From the NCBI RefSeq assembly GCF_039537405.1, contig NZ_BAABAL010000019.1, positions 558,001-622,000 on the forward strand: 64,000 nucleotides of DNA, written 5' to 3'. Below are positions 50,815 to 62,079 of the stretch, piece after piece. Position numbers and translations under genes: made by a program. Origin of the DNA: Allokutzneria multivorans (GTDB lineage Bacteria > Actinomycetota > Actinomycetes > Mycobacteriales > Pseudonocardiaceae). Within the stretch, counting starts at the first letter, position 1; each line of letters opens with the position of its first letter. Below the pieces are notes generated by a model, which saw only the letters and a list, made by a program, of their open reading frames with translations, was not told the DNA's origin and made no database searches.

Positions 50815-53376
50815 TCAGGTCGCGAGAACGACCTTGCCGAGCTCTACCGGTGACGCGAGCAGTTCGTGCTTCGGCAGGACGCGGACCGTGTAGCCGGTCG
50901 GACCGGCGTACGGCAGCTCCACCTCGGCGCTGTACTCGCCGGGCGAGACCAGGTCCATCGGCACCGAGACCACGTCGCGCAGCTCGTTGGAGTCGTCGAC
51001 CCGCCCGACGACCGCCTGCACCTCGATCTCCGTGCGGTCGAGACCGCCGAGCTCCACGCGCGCGGTGACCGACGCCTTGGAGCCGAGCAGCGGCGCCGCG
51101 CTGTTCCCGTTGACGGAGAAGGTGGTCTCCATGACGCGCACCGAGGACCACGCGGCGTCGAGCCGGGCGCGGTAGGAGGCCAGCTCCTTCGCGCCGTTGT
51201 AGGCGTACTCCCCGACCGCGGCCGCCGAACGGGCAGCCGGGGTGTAGAGCGTCTCGACGTACTCCTTGACCATGCGCGAGGCCTGCACCTGCGGGCCGAG
51301 CGAGGCCAGCGTGTGCCGCACCTTGCCCATCCAGCGGGCCGGAACGCCGTCCTCGCCCCGGTCGTAGAACATCGGCGCGACCTTGGTGCTGATCAGCTCG
51401 TAGAGCGCCGTCGCCTCCAGGTCGTCCCGGCGGTTCGGGTCGACGACGCCGTCAGCGGTGGGGATCGCCCAGCCGTTGTCGCCGTCGAAGAACTCGTCCC
51501 ACCAGCCGTCCTTGATGGACAGGTTGAGACCGCCGTTGAGCGCGGACTTCATGCCCGAGGTGCCGCACGCCTCCAACGGCCGCAGCGGGTTGTTCAGCCA
51601 GACGTCGCAGCCCCAGTACAGGTACTTCGCCATCGACATGCCGTAGTCCGGCAGGAAGACGATGCGGTGCCGCACCTCGGGGTCGTCGGCGAAGCGCACG
51701 ATCTGCTGGATCAGCGCCTTGCCGCCGTCGTCGGCCGGGTGCGACTTGCCCGCGACCACGAGCTGCACCGGGCGTTCCGGGTCCAGCAGCAGCGCGCGCA
51801 GCCGCTCCGGGTCGCGCAGCATCAGCGTGAGCCGCTTGTACGTGGGCACGCGCCGGGCGAAACCGATGGTCAGCACGGTCGGGTCGAAGACCGAGTCGGT
51901 CCAGCCCAGCTCCAGGTTGGAGGCACCGCGCTGCACCCAGGACGCGCGCAGCCTGCGGCGGATCTCCTGGGCGAGGCGGCCGCGCAGTTCCCCGCGCAGC
52001 TCCCACAGGCGTTCGTCGGTCACCGGCTCGAAGCCGTGGATGCCGACGCCCTTGTCGACCAGGTCCGGGTCGGACTCGCCGAGCAGCTTGCTGATCTCGG
52101 TGGCCGCCCAGGTCGGGCCGTGCACGCCGTTGGTGACCGAGCCGATCGGGACCTCGGTGACGTCGAAGTCCTGCCACAGGCTGCTGAACATCTCGCGGCT
52201 GACGCGGCCGTGCAGCTGCGAGACGCCGTTCGCGCGCTGTCCGAGGCGCAGGCCCATGTGCGCCATGTTGAACAGGCCCGGGTTCTCCTCGGCGCCGAGC
52301 GCGATCACGCGGTCGACCGGAACGCCCGGAAGCAGACCGTCTCCACCCGCGCCGAAGTAGTGACGCACGAGGTCGACCGGGAAGCGGTCGATGCCCGCGG
52401 GGACGGGGGTGTGCGTGGTGAACACGGTGCCCGCGCGGACGGTGGAGAGTGCCTGGTCGAAATCGAGCTCGCCCGAGGCCACGTACTCGCGGATGCGTTC
52501 GAGGCCGAGGAAGCCCGCGTGGCCCTCGTTGGTGTGGAAGATGTCCGGCTGCGCGTGGCCGGTCAGCTCGCAGAACACGCGCACGGCGCGGACGCCGCCG
52601 ATACCGGCCAGGATCTCCTGGCGGATGCGGTGGTTCTGGTCGCCGCCGTAGAGCCGGTCGGTGACGCCGCGCAGGTCCTCGTCGTTCTCCTCGACGTCGG
52701 AGTCCAGCAGCAGCAGCGGGACGCGGCCGACCTGCGCCTTCCACACGCGGGCGCGCAGAACGCGGTCGTCCGGCATGGCCACGTGCACCAGGATCGGCGC
52801 GCCGGAGGGCTCGGTGAGCGGCTCCAGCGGCAGCGCGCGCGGGTCGAGCACCGGGTAGTGCTCGATCTGCCAGCCGTCGTGCGACAGCGACTGGCGGAAG
52901 TAGCCGGAGCGGTAGAGCAGGCCGACGCCGATCAGCGGGACGCCGAGGTCGGAGGCCGCCTTGAGGTGGTCGCCCGCGAGGACGCCGAGGCCGCCGGAGT
53001 AGTTGGGCAGCGCCTCGGTGACGCCGAACTCCATCGAGAAGTAGGCGATCGAGGACGGCATGCCCTCGGTCTCCTCGCGGCGGCGCTGGTACCAGCGGCC
53101 GGAGTCGAGGTAGCGGTCCAGGTCGTCGGCGATGGCCGCGGTCCGCACGAGGAAGCCCTCGTCGGCGGCGAGCTCATGGAGCCGCTCCGGCGCGACCTCG
53201 GCGAGCAGCCGCAACGGGTCGCCGTCGAGGCGTTCCCACGCCTGGGCGTCCACCGAGGCGAAGAGGTCCTGGGTCGGCTGGTGCCAGACCCAGCGGAGGT
53301 TGGTCGCCAGCCGCCCGAGAGCCGCCAACGGCTCCGGCAGACTGGCGCGGACGGTGAACCGGCGCAGTGCTCTCAC
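50815..53376 (-). CDS. glgP: Alpha-glucan phosphorylase
   Basis: An 853-residue GT35 phosphorylase that releases glucose-1-phosphate from the non-reducing ends of glycogen. The PLP-binding Lys lies in CGTSGMKSALNGGLNL near residue 590. FSMEFGVTEALPNYSGGLG near 125 and LDFDQALSTVRAGTVFTTHTPVPAG-type sequence near 315 match the actinobacterial GlgP branch. GTG at 53376 is preferred to an upstream start because the N-terminal RALRRFTVRASLP is standard. Convergent with the amylase and divergent from glgE through a long repeat-rich spacer with a MalR-like palindrome. Confidence 0.93.
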   Translation of the reverse strand: MRALRRFTVRASLPEPLAALGRLATNLRWVWHQPTQDLFASVDAQAWERLDGDPLRLLAEVAPERLHELAADEGFLVRTAAIADDLDRYLDSGRWYQRRREETEGMPSSIAYFSMEFGVTEALPNYSGGLGVLAGDHLKAASDLGVPLIGVGLLYRSGYFRQSLSHDGWQIEHYPVLDPRALPLEPLTEPSGAPILVHVAMPDDRVLRARVWKAQVGRVPLLLLDSDVEENDEDLRGVTDRLYGGDQNHRIRQEILAGIGGVRAVRVFCELTGHAQPDIFHTNEGHAGFLGLERIREYVASGELDFDQALSTVRAGTVFTTHTPVPAGIDRFPVDLVRHYFGAGGDGLLPGVPVDRVIALGAEENPGLFNMAHMGLRLGQRANGVSQLHGRVSREMFSSLWQDFDVTEVPIGSVTNGVHGPTWAATEISKLLGESDPDLVDKGVGIHGFEPVTDERLWELRGELRGRLAQEIRRRLRASWVQRGASNLELGWTDSVFDPTVLTIGFARRVPTYKRLTLMLRDPERLRALLLDPERPVQLVVAGKSHPADDGGKALIQQIVRFADDPEVRHRIVFLPDYGMSMAKYLYWGCDVWLNNPLRPLEACGTSGMKSALNGGLNLSIKDGWWDEFFDGDNGWAIPTADGVVDPNRRDDLEATALYELISTKVAPMFYDRGEDGVPARWMGKVRHTLASLGPQVQASRMVKEYVETLYTPAARSAAAVGEYAYNGAKELASYRARLDAAWSSVRVMETTFSVNGNSAAPLLGSKASVTARVELGGLDRTEIEVQAVVGRVDDSNELRDVVSVPMDLVSPGEYSAEVELPYAGPTGYTVRVLPKHELLASPVELGKVVLAT

Positions 53377-53428
53377 GCGACCGAACTGTACTTCGCCCCC
53401 CGCCCCGGTTGGCAAGATTCCCAGCGAA

Positions 53429-53448
53429 GCCTGCAAAACATTGCAGGC
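53429..53448. promoter_or_regulatory. MalR-like palindrome between glgP and glgE
   Basis: GCCTGCAA at 53429-53436 pairs with TTGCAGGC at 53441-53448 around AACA. TTGCA/TGCAA half-sites are typical of the LacI-family maltose regulators MalR and AcbR of streptomycetes. It lies 53 bases upstream of the glgP start. Confidence 0.6.
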
Positions 53449-53474
53449 AATCCCACGTTCGCCGACGGTCAGTG

Positions 53475-53671
53475 GTCTTCAAGACCACCCAACCTCCGCG
53501 AACGCGAGAGTTTGGCGCGGTTAGGGACCCCCGGGAGTCAGGGTCGACGGTCTTCAAGGCCTGCGAACCTCCGGGTACGCGGGGTTCGTGGCGGTTGGCG
53601 ACCGCCAAAAATCGGGCTTGGGGGTCTTGAAGAGCGCAGAACCTCGGGCGGACCCGGAGGTGGTGGTGAAC
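53475..53671 (+). repeat. Intergenic GTCTTCAAG-family repeat, three tandem copies
   Basis: Copies begin at 53475 (GTCTTCAAGACCACCCAACC), 53550 (GTCTTCAAGGCCTGCGAACC) and 53624 (GTCTTGAAGAGCGCAGAACC). Each continues for about 48 bases into a hairpin and ends with GCGGTTAG, GCGGTTGGC or GTGGTGAAC. The copies are 74-75 bases apart, so they form a regular array. Confidence 0.72.
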
Positions 53672-53722
53672 CCAATGCGGCATTGGTTACGTCTGGCGAA
53701 ACAAATGTCACATTGGGTATGT
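53671..53722. repeat. Paired CCAATG inverted elements
   Basis: CCCAATGCGGCATTGGTTAC (53671-53690) and CAAATGTCACATTGGGTATG (53702-53721) are related imperfect palindromes in direct tandem, centred about 32 bases apart. They resemble regulatory or repetitive elements frequent in Pseudonocardiales; the function is unknown. Confidence 0.5.
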
Positions 53723-54031
53723 CGCGCCACCGGGTGATGAGGGCGGGTGGGGGCGTGGGCCGGGGGAGATTGTGGGTTGACGGGGTGGAAAGTGAAGGCG
53801 GAGGGGGCGGCGGGGTGGAGCAAGGGACTCCGCCGTTCGGGTCGAAGTGCTCGCCCGGATGGGACTACGTCTAGGTAACCCGCATCATGGTGCGTGAACT
53901 CGGCGATCTCCGGGCACCCCCTGGCACAGGGTCACCCCGGACCTGGGGTCGGCCAACTGGATCGAATCAGGCAGACTTGCGCCAGGACGGCACTGACAAT
54001 CGGACCTGACTACTGCGAGAGGGCGTTGCCG

Positions 54032-56002
54032 GTGAGCGGTCGGCTCGGTATCGACGATGTCTCCCCAGTCATCTCCTGCGGACGTGATCCGGCGAAAGCC
54101 GTTGTGGGGGAACACATCCCGATCCAAGCCACCGTCTGGCGGGAGGGCCACGACGCGGTCGCGGCCACCGTCGCGTGGCGCGGGCCGGACGACCGGGTGG
54201 CGCGCCAGACGCGGATGACCCACCTCGGCGGCGGCCTCGACGACTACAGCGCGGCGATCGTGCCGGACCACCCAGGGGCGTGGACCTTCCGCGTGGACGC
54301 GTGGTCGGACCCGTGGGCGACGTGGCTGCACGCCATCGAGGTCAAGGTGGCAGCGGGACAGGGCGCCGGGGAGCTGGCGAACGACCTGGAGACCGGCGCG
54401 CGCCTCGTCGACCGCGTGTCACGCAGGCCGGACCGCCGCAACGACCGCGAGCTGCTGACCATCGCCGCGGAGTCGTTGCGCGACACGGACCGCCCGGTCG
54501 CCGAACGCATCGCCGTCGCGCTGTCGGAGCCCGTGCGCCGGATCATGCACCAGTACCCCGTGCGCGAGCTGGTCACCAAGGGCAAGCCGCAGCGCGTGTG
54601 GGTCGACCGCGAGCGCGCGCGCTTCAGTTCCTGGTACGAGTTCTTCCCGCGCTCCACTGGCGGCGTGGACACGGCGGGCAACCCCGTGCACGGCACCTTC
54701 GCCACGGCATCCAAGGCGCTGGACCGGGTCGCCGCGATGGGCTTCGACGTGGTGTACCTGCCGCCGATCCACCCGGTCGGCCGGGAGAACCGCAAGGGGC
54801 GCAACAACACCCTCACTCCGGGACCGACCGACGTCGGCTCACCGTGGGCGATCGGCGCGGCCGAGGGCGGCCACGACGCCGTGCACCCGGACCTGGGCAC
54901 GATGGAGGACTTCAAGGACTTCGTCGCGCGCGCCGCCGAACTCGGACTGGAGATCGCGCTGGACTTCGCGCTCCAGTGCGCGCCGGACCACCCGTGGGTC
55001 GCGGAACACCCGGAGTGGTTCACGGTGCTGCCGGACGGCACGATCGCCTACGCGGAGAACCCGCCGAAGAAGTACCAGGACATCTACCCGCTGAACTTCG
55101 ACCGGGACGCCGAGGGGCTCTACGCGGAGACGCTGCGCGTGGTGCTGCACTGGGCCGAGGCGGGCGTGCGGATCTTCCGAGTCGACAACCCGCACACCAA
55201 GCCACCGGACTTCTGGAACTGGCTGATCTGGAAGGTCAAGGAGACCCATCCGGACGTGCTGTTCCTGTCCGAGGCCTTCACCCGCCCCGCGCGGATGTTC
55301 GGCCTCGCCAAGCGCGGGTTCACGCAGTACTACACGTACTTCACGTGGCGCACGCACAAGCAGGAGATCATCGAGTTCGGCAACGAGCTGGTGGCGCACG
55401 CCGACGACGGCACGCCGAACCTGTTCGTCAACACCCCGGACATCCTGCACGCGTCGTTGCAGCACGGCGGCCCCGGCATGTTCGCGGTGCGCGCGGCGCT
55501 CGCAGCGACACTGTCGCCGAGTTGGGGCGTGTACTCCGGCTTCGAGCTCTTCGAGCACCAAGCGGTGCGCGAGGGCAGCGAGGAGTACCTGGACTCAGAG
55601 AAGTACGAGCTGCGTCCGAGGGACTTCGACGCCGCGCTGCGCGAAGGCCGCTCCCTGGAACCGTGGCTGCGCAGGCTGAACGAGATCCGCCGCGCGCGCC
55701 CGGCGCTGAGCAGGCTGCGCACGCTGCGCTTCCACCACGTCGACAACGACGCCCTGATCGCCTACTCCAAGACCGATCCCGCCACCGGGGACACCGTCGT
55801 GGTCGTGGTGAACCTCGATCCGAACAACGGCCAGGAAGGCACGTTGTGGTTGGACCTGCCCCTGTTGGGTATGGACTGGACCGAGCGGTTCACCGCGCGC
55901 GACGAGATCACCGGGGAGACATGGGACTGGGGTCAGGCGAACTTCGTGAGGCTGGAGCCTCACCGCGCGGTGGCCCACATCGTGGCGGTCGAACGACGCT
56001 GA
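54032..56002 (+). CDS. glgE: Maltose-1-phosphate maltosyltransferase
   Basis: A 656-residue GH13_3 enzyme that adds maltosyl units from alpha-maltose-1-phosphate to growing alpha-glucan. The nucleophile is Asp385 (RVDNPHTKP) and the acid Glu414 (FLSEAFTRP), spaced 29 residues apart as in Streptomyces GlgE. The N-terminal domain (1-110) and IHPVGRENRKGRNNTLTPG near 246 are typical. GTG at 54032; an upstream start is possible but unsupported. It begins the glgE-treS-mak unit, with treS 14 bp downstream. Confidence 0.95.
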   Translation: MSGRLGIDDVSPVISCGRDPAKAVVGEHIPIQATVWREGHDAVAATVAWRGPDDRVARQTRMTHLGGGLDDYSAAIVPDHPGAWTFRVDAWSDPWATWLHAIEVKVAAGQGAGELANDLETGARLVDRVSRRPDRRNDRELLTIAAESLRDTDRPVAERIAVALSEPVRRIMHQYPVRELVTKGKPQRVWVDRERARFSSWYEFFPRSTGGVDTAGNPVHGTFATASKALDRVAAMGFDVVYLPPIHPVGRENRKGRNNTLTPGPTDVGSPWAIGAAEGGHDAVHPDLGTMEDFKDFVARAAELGLEIALDFALQCAPDHPWVAEHPEWFTVLPDGTIAYAENPPKKYQDIYPLNFDRDAEGLYAETLRVVLHWAEAGVRIFRVDNPHTKPPDFWNWLIWKVKETHPDVLFLSEAFTRPARMFGLAKRGFTQYYTYFTWRTHKQEIIEFGNELVAHADDGTPNLFVNTPDILHASLQHGGPGMFAVRAALAATLSPSWGVYSGFELFEHQAVREGSEEYLDSEKYELRPRDFDAALREGRSLEPWLRRLNEIRRARPALSRLRTLRFHHVDNDALIAYSKTDPATGDTVVVVVNLDPNNGQEGTLWLDLPLLGMDWTERFTARDEITGETWDWGQANFVRLEPHRAVAHIVAVERR

Positions 56003-56016
56003 CGCTAGGTGGTGCG

Positions 56017-57839
<1,823 letters not shown>

Positions 57840-57843
<4 letters not shown>

Positions 57844-59213
57844 CCTCCTCACCGACCGAGGTGATCACCGAACTCGCCGACGCGCTGAAGGAGTGGCTGC
57901 CGACGCAGCGCTGGTTCGCCGGGAAGGACAGGGCCGTCGAGTCCGTCACTCCCGTGCAAGCCGTGTCCCTTGTGGACGGTGATCCGGCGCTCGTGCACTC
58001 CGTCATCGAAGTGCGCCAGAACGGCAGTTCGGACCGCTACCAGCTGTTGATCGGACTGCGCTCCGAGCTGCCGGACCACCTCGGGCACGCCTGGATCGGT
58101 ACGCGTGCGCAGCTCGCCTGCTACGACGCCACGCAGGACACCGAGCTGACCGGCTTACTGCTCGACCTCATCGCGCGCGGTGAGTCCCTCGCGGGCCTGG
58201 ACTTCCAGCACGAGCCGGGCGCGGAGCTGGAGAGCGGGCTCAAGAGCAGGCCGGTCGGCGCGGAGCAGTCCAACACCTCGCTGGTCTACGGGCACCACTA
58301 CATCCTCAAGCTCTTCCGCAAGCTCGTGACGGGCACCAACCCCGACCTGACGCTGCACCGCGCGCTGCGGGCGCAGCAGTGCGAACACATCGCGGAGCCG
58401 CTCGGCGCCATCCAAGGCTCCGTCGCCGGTGAGGACGTCACTTTCGGGATGCTGCAACGCTTCCTGCCCGACGCCGCGGACGGCTGGGCGATGGCGACCG
58501 CGAGCGTGCGCGACCTGATGGCCGAGGGCGAGAAGCACCCGGAGGAGGTCGGCGGCGACTTCGCCGGCGAGGCGCGCAGGCTCGGCCAAGCCGTCGCCGA
58601 GGTGCACGCCGACCTCGCGGACGCGCTCGGCAGCGGTTCCGAGGGCCGTGAGCTGTTGGAGACCACGGTGGACGCCATGCAGCGCCGCCTGGACACCGTC
58701 CTCGCGGCCGTTCCCGAGCTGGGCGCGCACGAGCAGGGGCTGCGGGCTGCCTTCGAAGACGCTCGCGGGCTAACCGACCCCATTGCGGTGCAACACATCC
58801 ACGGCGATCTTCACCTGGGCCAGGTCCTGCGGACCGTGCTCGGGTGGGTGCTGATCGACTTCGAGGGCGAGCCCGCCGCGCCCGCCGCCGAACGGCTCTC
58901 GCTGCGCTCACCGCTTCGGGACGTCGCGGGGATGCTGCGCTCGTTCGACTACGCGGCGCACCAGTTGCTCGTGGGGTACCCGGGTGGCTCCGAGGACCAG
59001 CTCACCGAGCGGGCACTGGAGTGGGCTCGGCGCAACCGCGACGCCTTCTGTGCCGGATACGCCGAGAAGGCCGCGGACCCGCGCGAGCACGCCGTGCTGC
59101 TACGGGCGCTGGAGCTGGACAAGGCGGTGTACGAGGTCGCTTATGAGCACGGGAACCGCCCGGAGTGGCTCGCAGTGCCGCTGTCGTCGATCGCGCGCAT
59201 CACCGGCTCATGA
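57840..59213 (+). CDS. mak: Maltokinase (Mak/Pep2)
   Basis: A 457-residue kinase that makes maltose-1-phosphate from maltose and ATP, the GlgE substrate. The aminoglycoside-kinase-like catalytic region contains IHGDLHLGQVL near residue 319 and VLIDFEGEPAAPAAER near 335; the N-terminal cap (LPTQRWFAGKDR, 20-31) matches Pep2. The start is fixed by the overlap with treS. Only two genes of the GlgE pathway, treS and mak, are fused in some bacteria; here they are separate but overlapping. Confidence 0.94.
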
Positions 59214-59266
59214 CACCGATGCTCGGCCGGGCGCCACACGCGCCCGGCCGACACGGGATCACCGGC

Positions 59267-59575
59267 TCAACACAGGTCGATGCGCTTGTAGTCGGCAGTC
59301 CTGGCAATCTTGAAGCCACGCGAGTCATCTCCGGGCTTCAGCGTCAGGCACGGGCCAACAGCACTGCTGAACACAGCGAACGCCTTATAAGTCTTCGACT
59401 TGCAGGTGCTGTGCAGGTGGTAGGTCTGAGTGATCCAGCCGACCGGCTCCGCAGTGATGGAGATGCACGACGGTGCCTTCGCGGCGAGCGCCGTCCCGGT
59501 GGTGAGCACGGGGACGACCGCTGCGGCTCCGACAACGGCCGCGGTGACAGCGGCGCGCCGCATCAGGGAAGTCAT
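59267..59575 (-). CDS. Small secreted four-cysteine protein, tendamistat-like cysteine pattern
   Basis: A 102-residue exported protein; the signal peptide ends near Ala-Leu-Ala-Ala. ATG at 59575 follows AGGA by about eight bases. The mature part starts APSC and has four Cys with 20, 17 and 25 residues between them; the alpha-amylase inhibitor tendamistat, from memory, has 15, 17 and 27, also starting APSC and with a Pro-Gly after the third Cys (here CLTLKPGDD). The Trp-Arg-Tyr inhibitor motif is missing. The gene is opposed between mak and glgB. Confidence 0.65.
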   Translation of the reverse strand: MTSLMRRAAVTAAVVGAAAVVPVLTTGTALAAKAPSCISITAEPVGWITQTYHLHSTCKSKTYKAFAVFSSAVGPCLTLKPGDDSRGFKIARTADYKRIDLC

Positions 59576-59743
59576 CTACGAGTTCCTTTCTTCGTGCGTG
59601 GTGCGGTACCGCCCCACCCTCTCCCGAGCACCAAGATCAACGCTGACTTTTCGGCCCTGGCCGATGACCGGTGCCGCTCTAAGATGTCCGTGCACCCACG
59701 GCACTCCTGATTACGACTCCTAGCGAACGGGAAGCCCGTAGAC

Positions 59744-61981
59744 GTGACCATGCCCGACGCAAGCGCACCCAGCGCGGACGAGATCAACCGGCTACTCGGC
59801 GGGGCACACCACGACCCCCACTCGGTGCTCGGCGCACACGCGCACCACAAGGGCACCGCGGTCCGCGTACTGCGTCCGCACGCCGACGAGGTCTTCGTGA
59901 TCGTCGACGGGGAGAAGCACCGCCTTAATAGGGTGCATCACGGCGGGCTGTTCTCGGGTCTCGTCGACGCGCCGCCCGGGGACTACCAGTTGCACGTGCG
60001 CTACGGCGAGCACGTGGACATCTCCGACGACCCGTTCCGCTGGCTGCCGACGCTGGGCGAACTCGACCTGCACCTGATCGGCGAAGGCCGTCACGAGCGG
60101 CTGTGGGAAGTGCTCGGTGCGCGCCCGCACAGCTACGACACCCCGAGCGGCACAGTCGCCGGAACGTCCTTCGCGGTGTGGGCGCCGAGCGCGCAGGGCG
60201 TGCGCGTGTGCGGCGACTTCGACGGGTGGAGCGGCGTCGCGACACCGATGCGCTCGCTCGGCTCCTCCGGTGTGTGGGAGATCTTCCTGCCCGGAGTGCT
60301 CGCGGGCACCAGGTACAAGTTCCGCATCCTCGGCAAGGACGGCAACTGGCACGAGAAGGCCGACCCGATGGCCTTCGCCACCGAAGTGCCACCGCAGACC
60401 GCCTCCGTCGTCACGGAGTCCAACCACGAGTGGAGCGACTCGGAGTGGCTCGCCGAGCGTGACGTCACCGACTGGTCGAGCGCGCCGATGAGCGTCTACG
60501 AGGTGCACCTCGGCTCGTGGCGGCCCGGTCTCGGCTACCGGGAGCTGGCCGAGCAGCTGGCGAACTACGTCACCGAGACCGGCTTCACCCACGTCGAGCT
60601 GCTGCCCGTCGCTGAGCACCCCTTCGGCGGTTCCTGGGGCTACCAGGTCACCTCCTACTACGCGCCGACCGCGCGCTTCGGCTCCCCCGACGACTTCCGC
60701 TACTTCGTCGACCACCTGCACTCGCGCGGCATCGGCGTGATCGTGGACTGGGTGCCCGCGCACTTCCCCAAGGACTCGTGGGCGCTCGCGCGCTTCGACG
60801 GCACACCGCTGTACGAGCACGCCGACCCGCGCCGCGGCGAGCAGCCGGACTGGGGCACGCTCGTGTTCGACTTCGGGCGCAGCGAGGTCCGCAACTTCCT
60901 CGTCGCCAACGCGCTGTACTGGCTGGAAGAGTTCCACGTGGACGGACTGCGCGTGGACGCGGTCGCCTCGATGCTCTACCTCGACTACTCGCGCAACGAG
61001 GGTGAGTGGCTGCCCAACGTGCACGGTGGGCGCGAGAACCTCGACGCGGTGCGGTTCCTCCAGGAGCTCAACGCGACCGTCTACAAGAGACACCCCGGCG
61101 TGATGATGATCGCCGAGGAGTCCACGGCGTGGCCCGGCGTCACGCGGCCGACGCACCTCGGCGGCCTCGGTTTCGGTTTCAAGTGGAACATGGGCTGGAT
61201 GCACGACGCGCTGCACTACCTCGCGCGCGAGCCGATCCACCGCTCCTACCACCACAACGAGATGACCTTCTCGCTGATGTACGCGTGGAGCGAGAACTAC
61301 ACGCTGCCCCTGTCGCACGACGAGGTGGTGCACGGCAAGGGCTCGCTGTGGGGCCGGATGCCGGGTGACGACTGGAACAAGGCCGCGAGCCTGCGCGCGC
61401 TGCTCGCCTACATGTGGGCCCACCCCGGTAAGAAGCTGCTGTTCATGGGCGGGGAGTTCGGCCAGGTCCAGGAGTGGGCCGAGTCCCGTTCGCTGGACTG
61501 GCACCTGCTCGGCGAACGGCTGCACGGCGGGATCGCCTCGCTCACGGGCGACCTCAACGCCTTCTACCGCTCCGCGCCCGCGATGTACGCGAAGGACACC
61601 TCGCCAGAGGGCTTCTCGTGGATCGACGCCAACGACTCCGGCGGCAACGTGCTCAGCTTCGTCCGGCTCGCCGACGGCGCCGAGCCCGTGGTGTGCGTCG
61701 CCAACTTCTCCGGCGGCCCGCACCTCAACTACCGCGTCGGCCTGCCCCAGGGCGGTGTGTGGCGCGAGGCGGTCAACACCGACGCCGAGAACTACGGCGG
61801 TTCCGGTGTCGGCAACCTCGGCTCCGTGCGCGCGGAGGCCAAGCCGTGGCACGGCCGCACCCACTCCGCCGTGCTCCAGCTCCCGCCGTCCGGTGTGCTC
61901 CTGCTGACCCCCGACGTCCTCGCCGTCCCCGACACCCCGGACCTCGAAGCCGCGCCTGAGCTGTTGGAGAGCGGCGAGTAG
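59744..61981 (+). CDS. glgB: 1,4-alpha-glucan branching enzyme GlgB
   Basis: A 745-residue GH13_9 enzyme that forms alpha-1,6 branches in glycogen. The N-terminal CBM48 and N1 domains precede the barrel with nucleophile Asp405 (VDGLRVDAVASMLY) and acid Glu458 (MMIAEESTAWP), with SHDEVVHGKGS following. GTG at 59744 is chosen; an in-frame ATG at 59750 is an alternative. It is separated from mak by 530 bp containing the tendamistat-like gene on the other strand. It completes the GlgE glycogen route. Confidence 0.95.
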   Translation: MTMPDASAPSADEINRLLGGAHHDPHSVLGAHAHHKGTAVRVLRPHADEVFVIVDGEKHRLNRVHHGGLFSGLVDAPPGDYQLHVRYGEHVDISDDPFRWLPTLGELDLHLIGEGRHERLWEVLGARPHSYDTPSGTVAGTSFAVWAPSAQGVRVCGDFDGWSGVATPMRSLGSSGVWEIFLPGVLAGTRYKFRILGKDGNWHEKADPMAFATEVPPQTASVVTESNHEWSDSEWLAERDVTDWSSAPMSVYEVHLGSWRPGLGYRELAEQLANYVTETGFTHVELLPVAEHPFGGSWGYQVTSYYAPTARFGSPDDFRYFVDHLHSRGIGVIVDWVPAHFPKDSWALARFDGTPLYEHADPRRGEQPDWGTLVFDFGRSEVRNFLVANALYWLEEFHVDGLRVDAVASMLYLDYSRNEGEWLPNVHGGRENLDAVRFLQELNATVYKRHPGVMMIAEESTAWPGVTRPTHLGGLGFGFKWNMGWMHDALHYLAREPIHRSYHHNEMTFSLMYAWSENYTLPLSHDEVVHGKGSLWGRMPGDDWNKAASLRALLAYMWAHPGKKLLFMGGEFGQVQEWAESRSLDWHLLGERLHGGIASLTGDLNAFYRSAPAMYAKDTSPEGFSWIDANDSGGNVLSFVRLADGAEPVVCVANFSGGPHLNYRVGLPQGGVWREAVNTDAENYGGSGVGNLGSVRAEAKPWHGRTHSAVLQLPPSGVLLLTPDVLAVPDTPDLEAAPELLESGE

Positions 61982-61990
61982 ATAATCCGC

Positions 61991-62064
61991 AACCTTGCAC
62001 GTGCTGGCCTTCTGTTAAAGTTTAGACCCCTAAGCTTTAATGGCCGGGCTGACTGTGCAAGGTT
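61991..62064. promoter_or_regulatory. Nested inverted repeats upstream of the Fic gene
   Basis: Outer arms AACCTTGCAC (61991-62000) and GTGCAAGGTT (62055-62064) pair perfectly. Inside, TTAAAGTTTAG (62015-62025) pairs with CTAAGCTTTAA (62030-62040) with one mismatch. The inner element is strikingly AT-rich for this genome. It ends 15 bases before the Fic start, suggesting an operator or a long leader hairpin. Confidence 0.7.
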
Positions 62065-62079
62065 AGAGCGGAGAGTTCA

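Larger units (their letters stand above)
53377..54031. other. 655-bp glgP-glgE intergenic region
   Basis: No gene is seen. It contains a palindrome at 53429, three GTCTTCAAG-family repeats (53475-53671), two CCAATG-type inverted elements (53671-53722) and low-complexity G-rich DNA, then the glgE start. It is the longest non-coding stretch in the window and is likely regulatory for both divergent genes. Confidence 0.7.

Noticed and set aside
50866..53874. Thousand-residue open frame opposite glgP
   Set aside because: Antisense artefact; arginine/valine-rich sequence with no family motifs, while the opposite strand encodes full GlgP.
53702..53880. A possible small gene before glgE
   Set aside because: No ribosome binding site or family resemblance; the stretch is G-rich low-complexity DNA.
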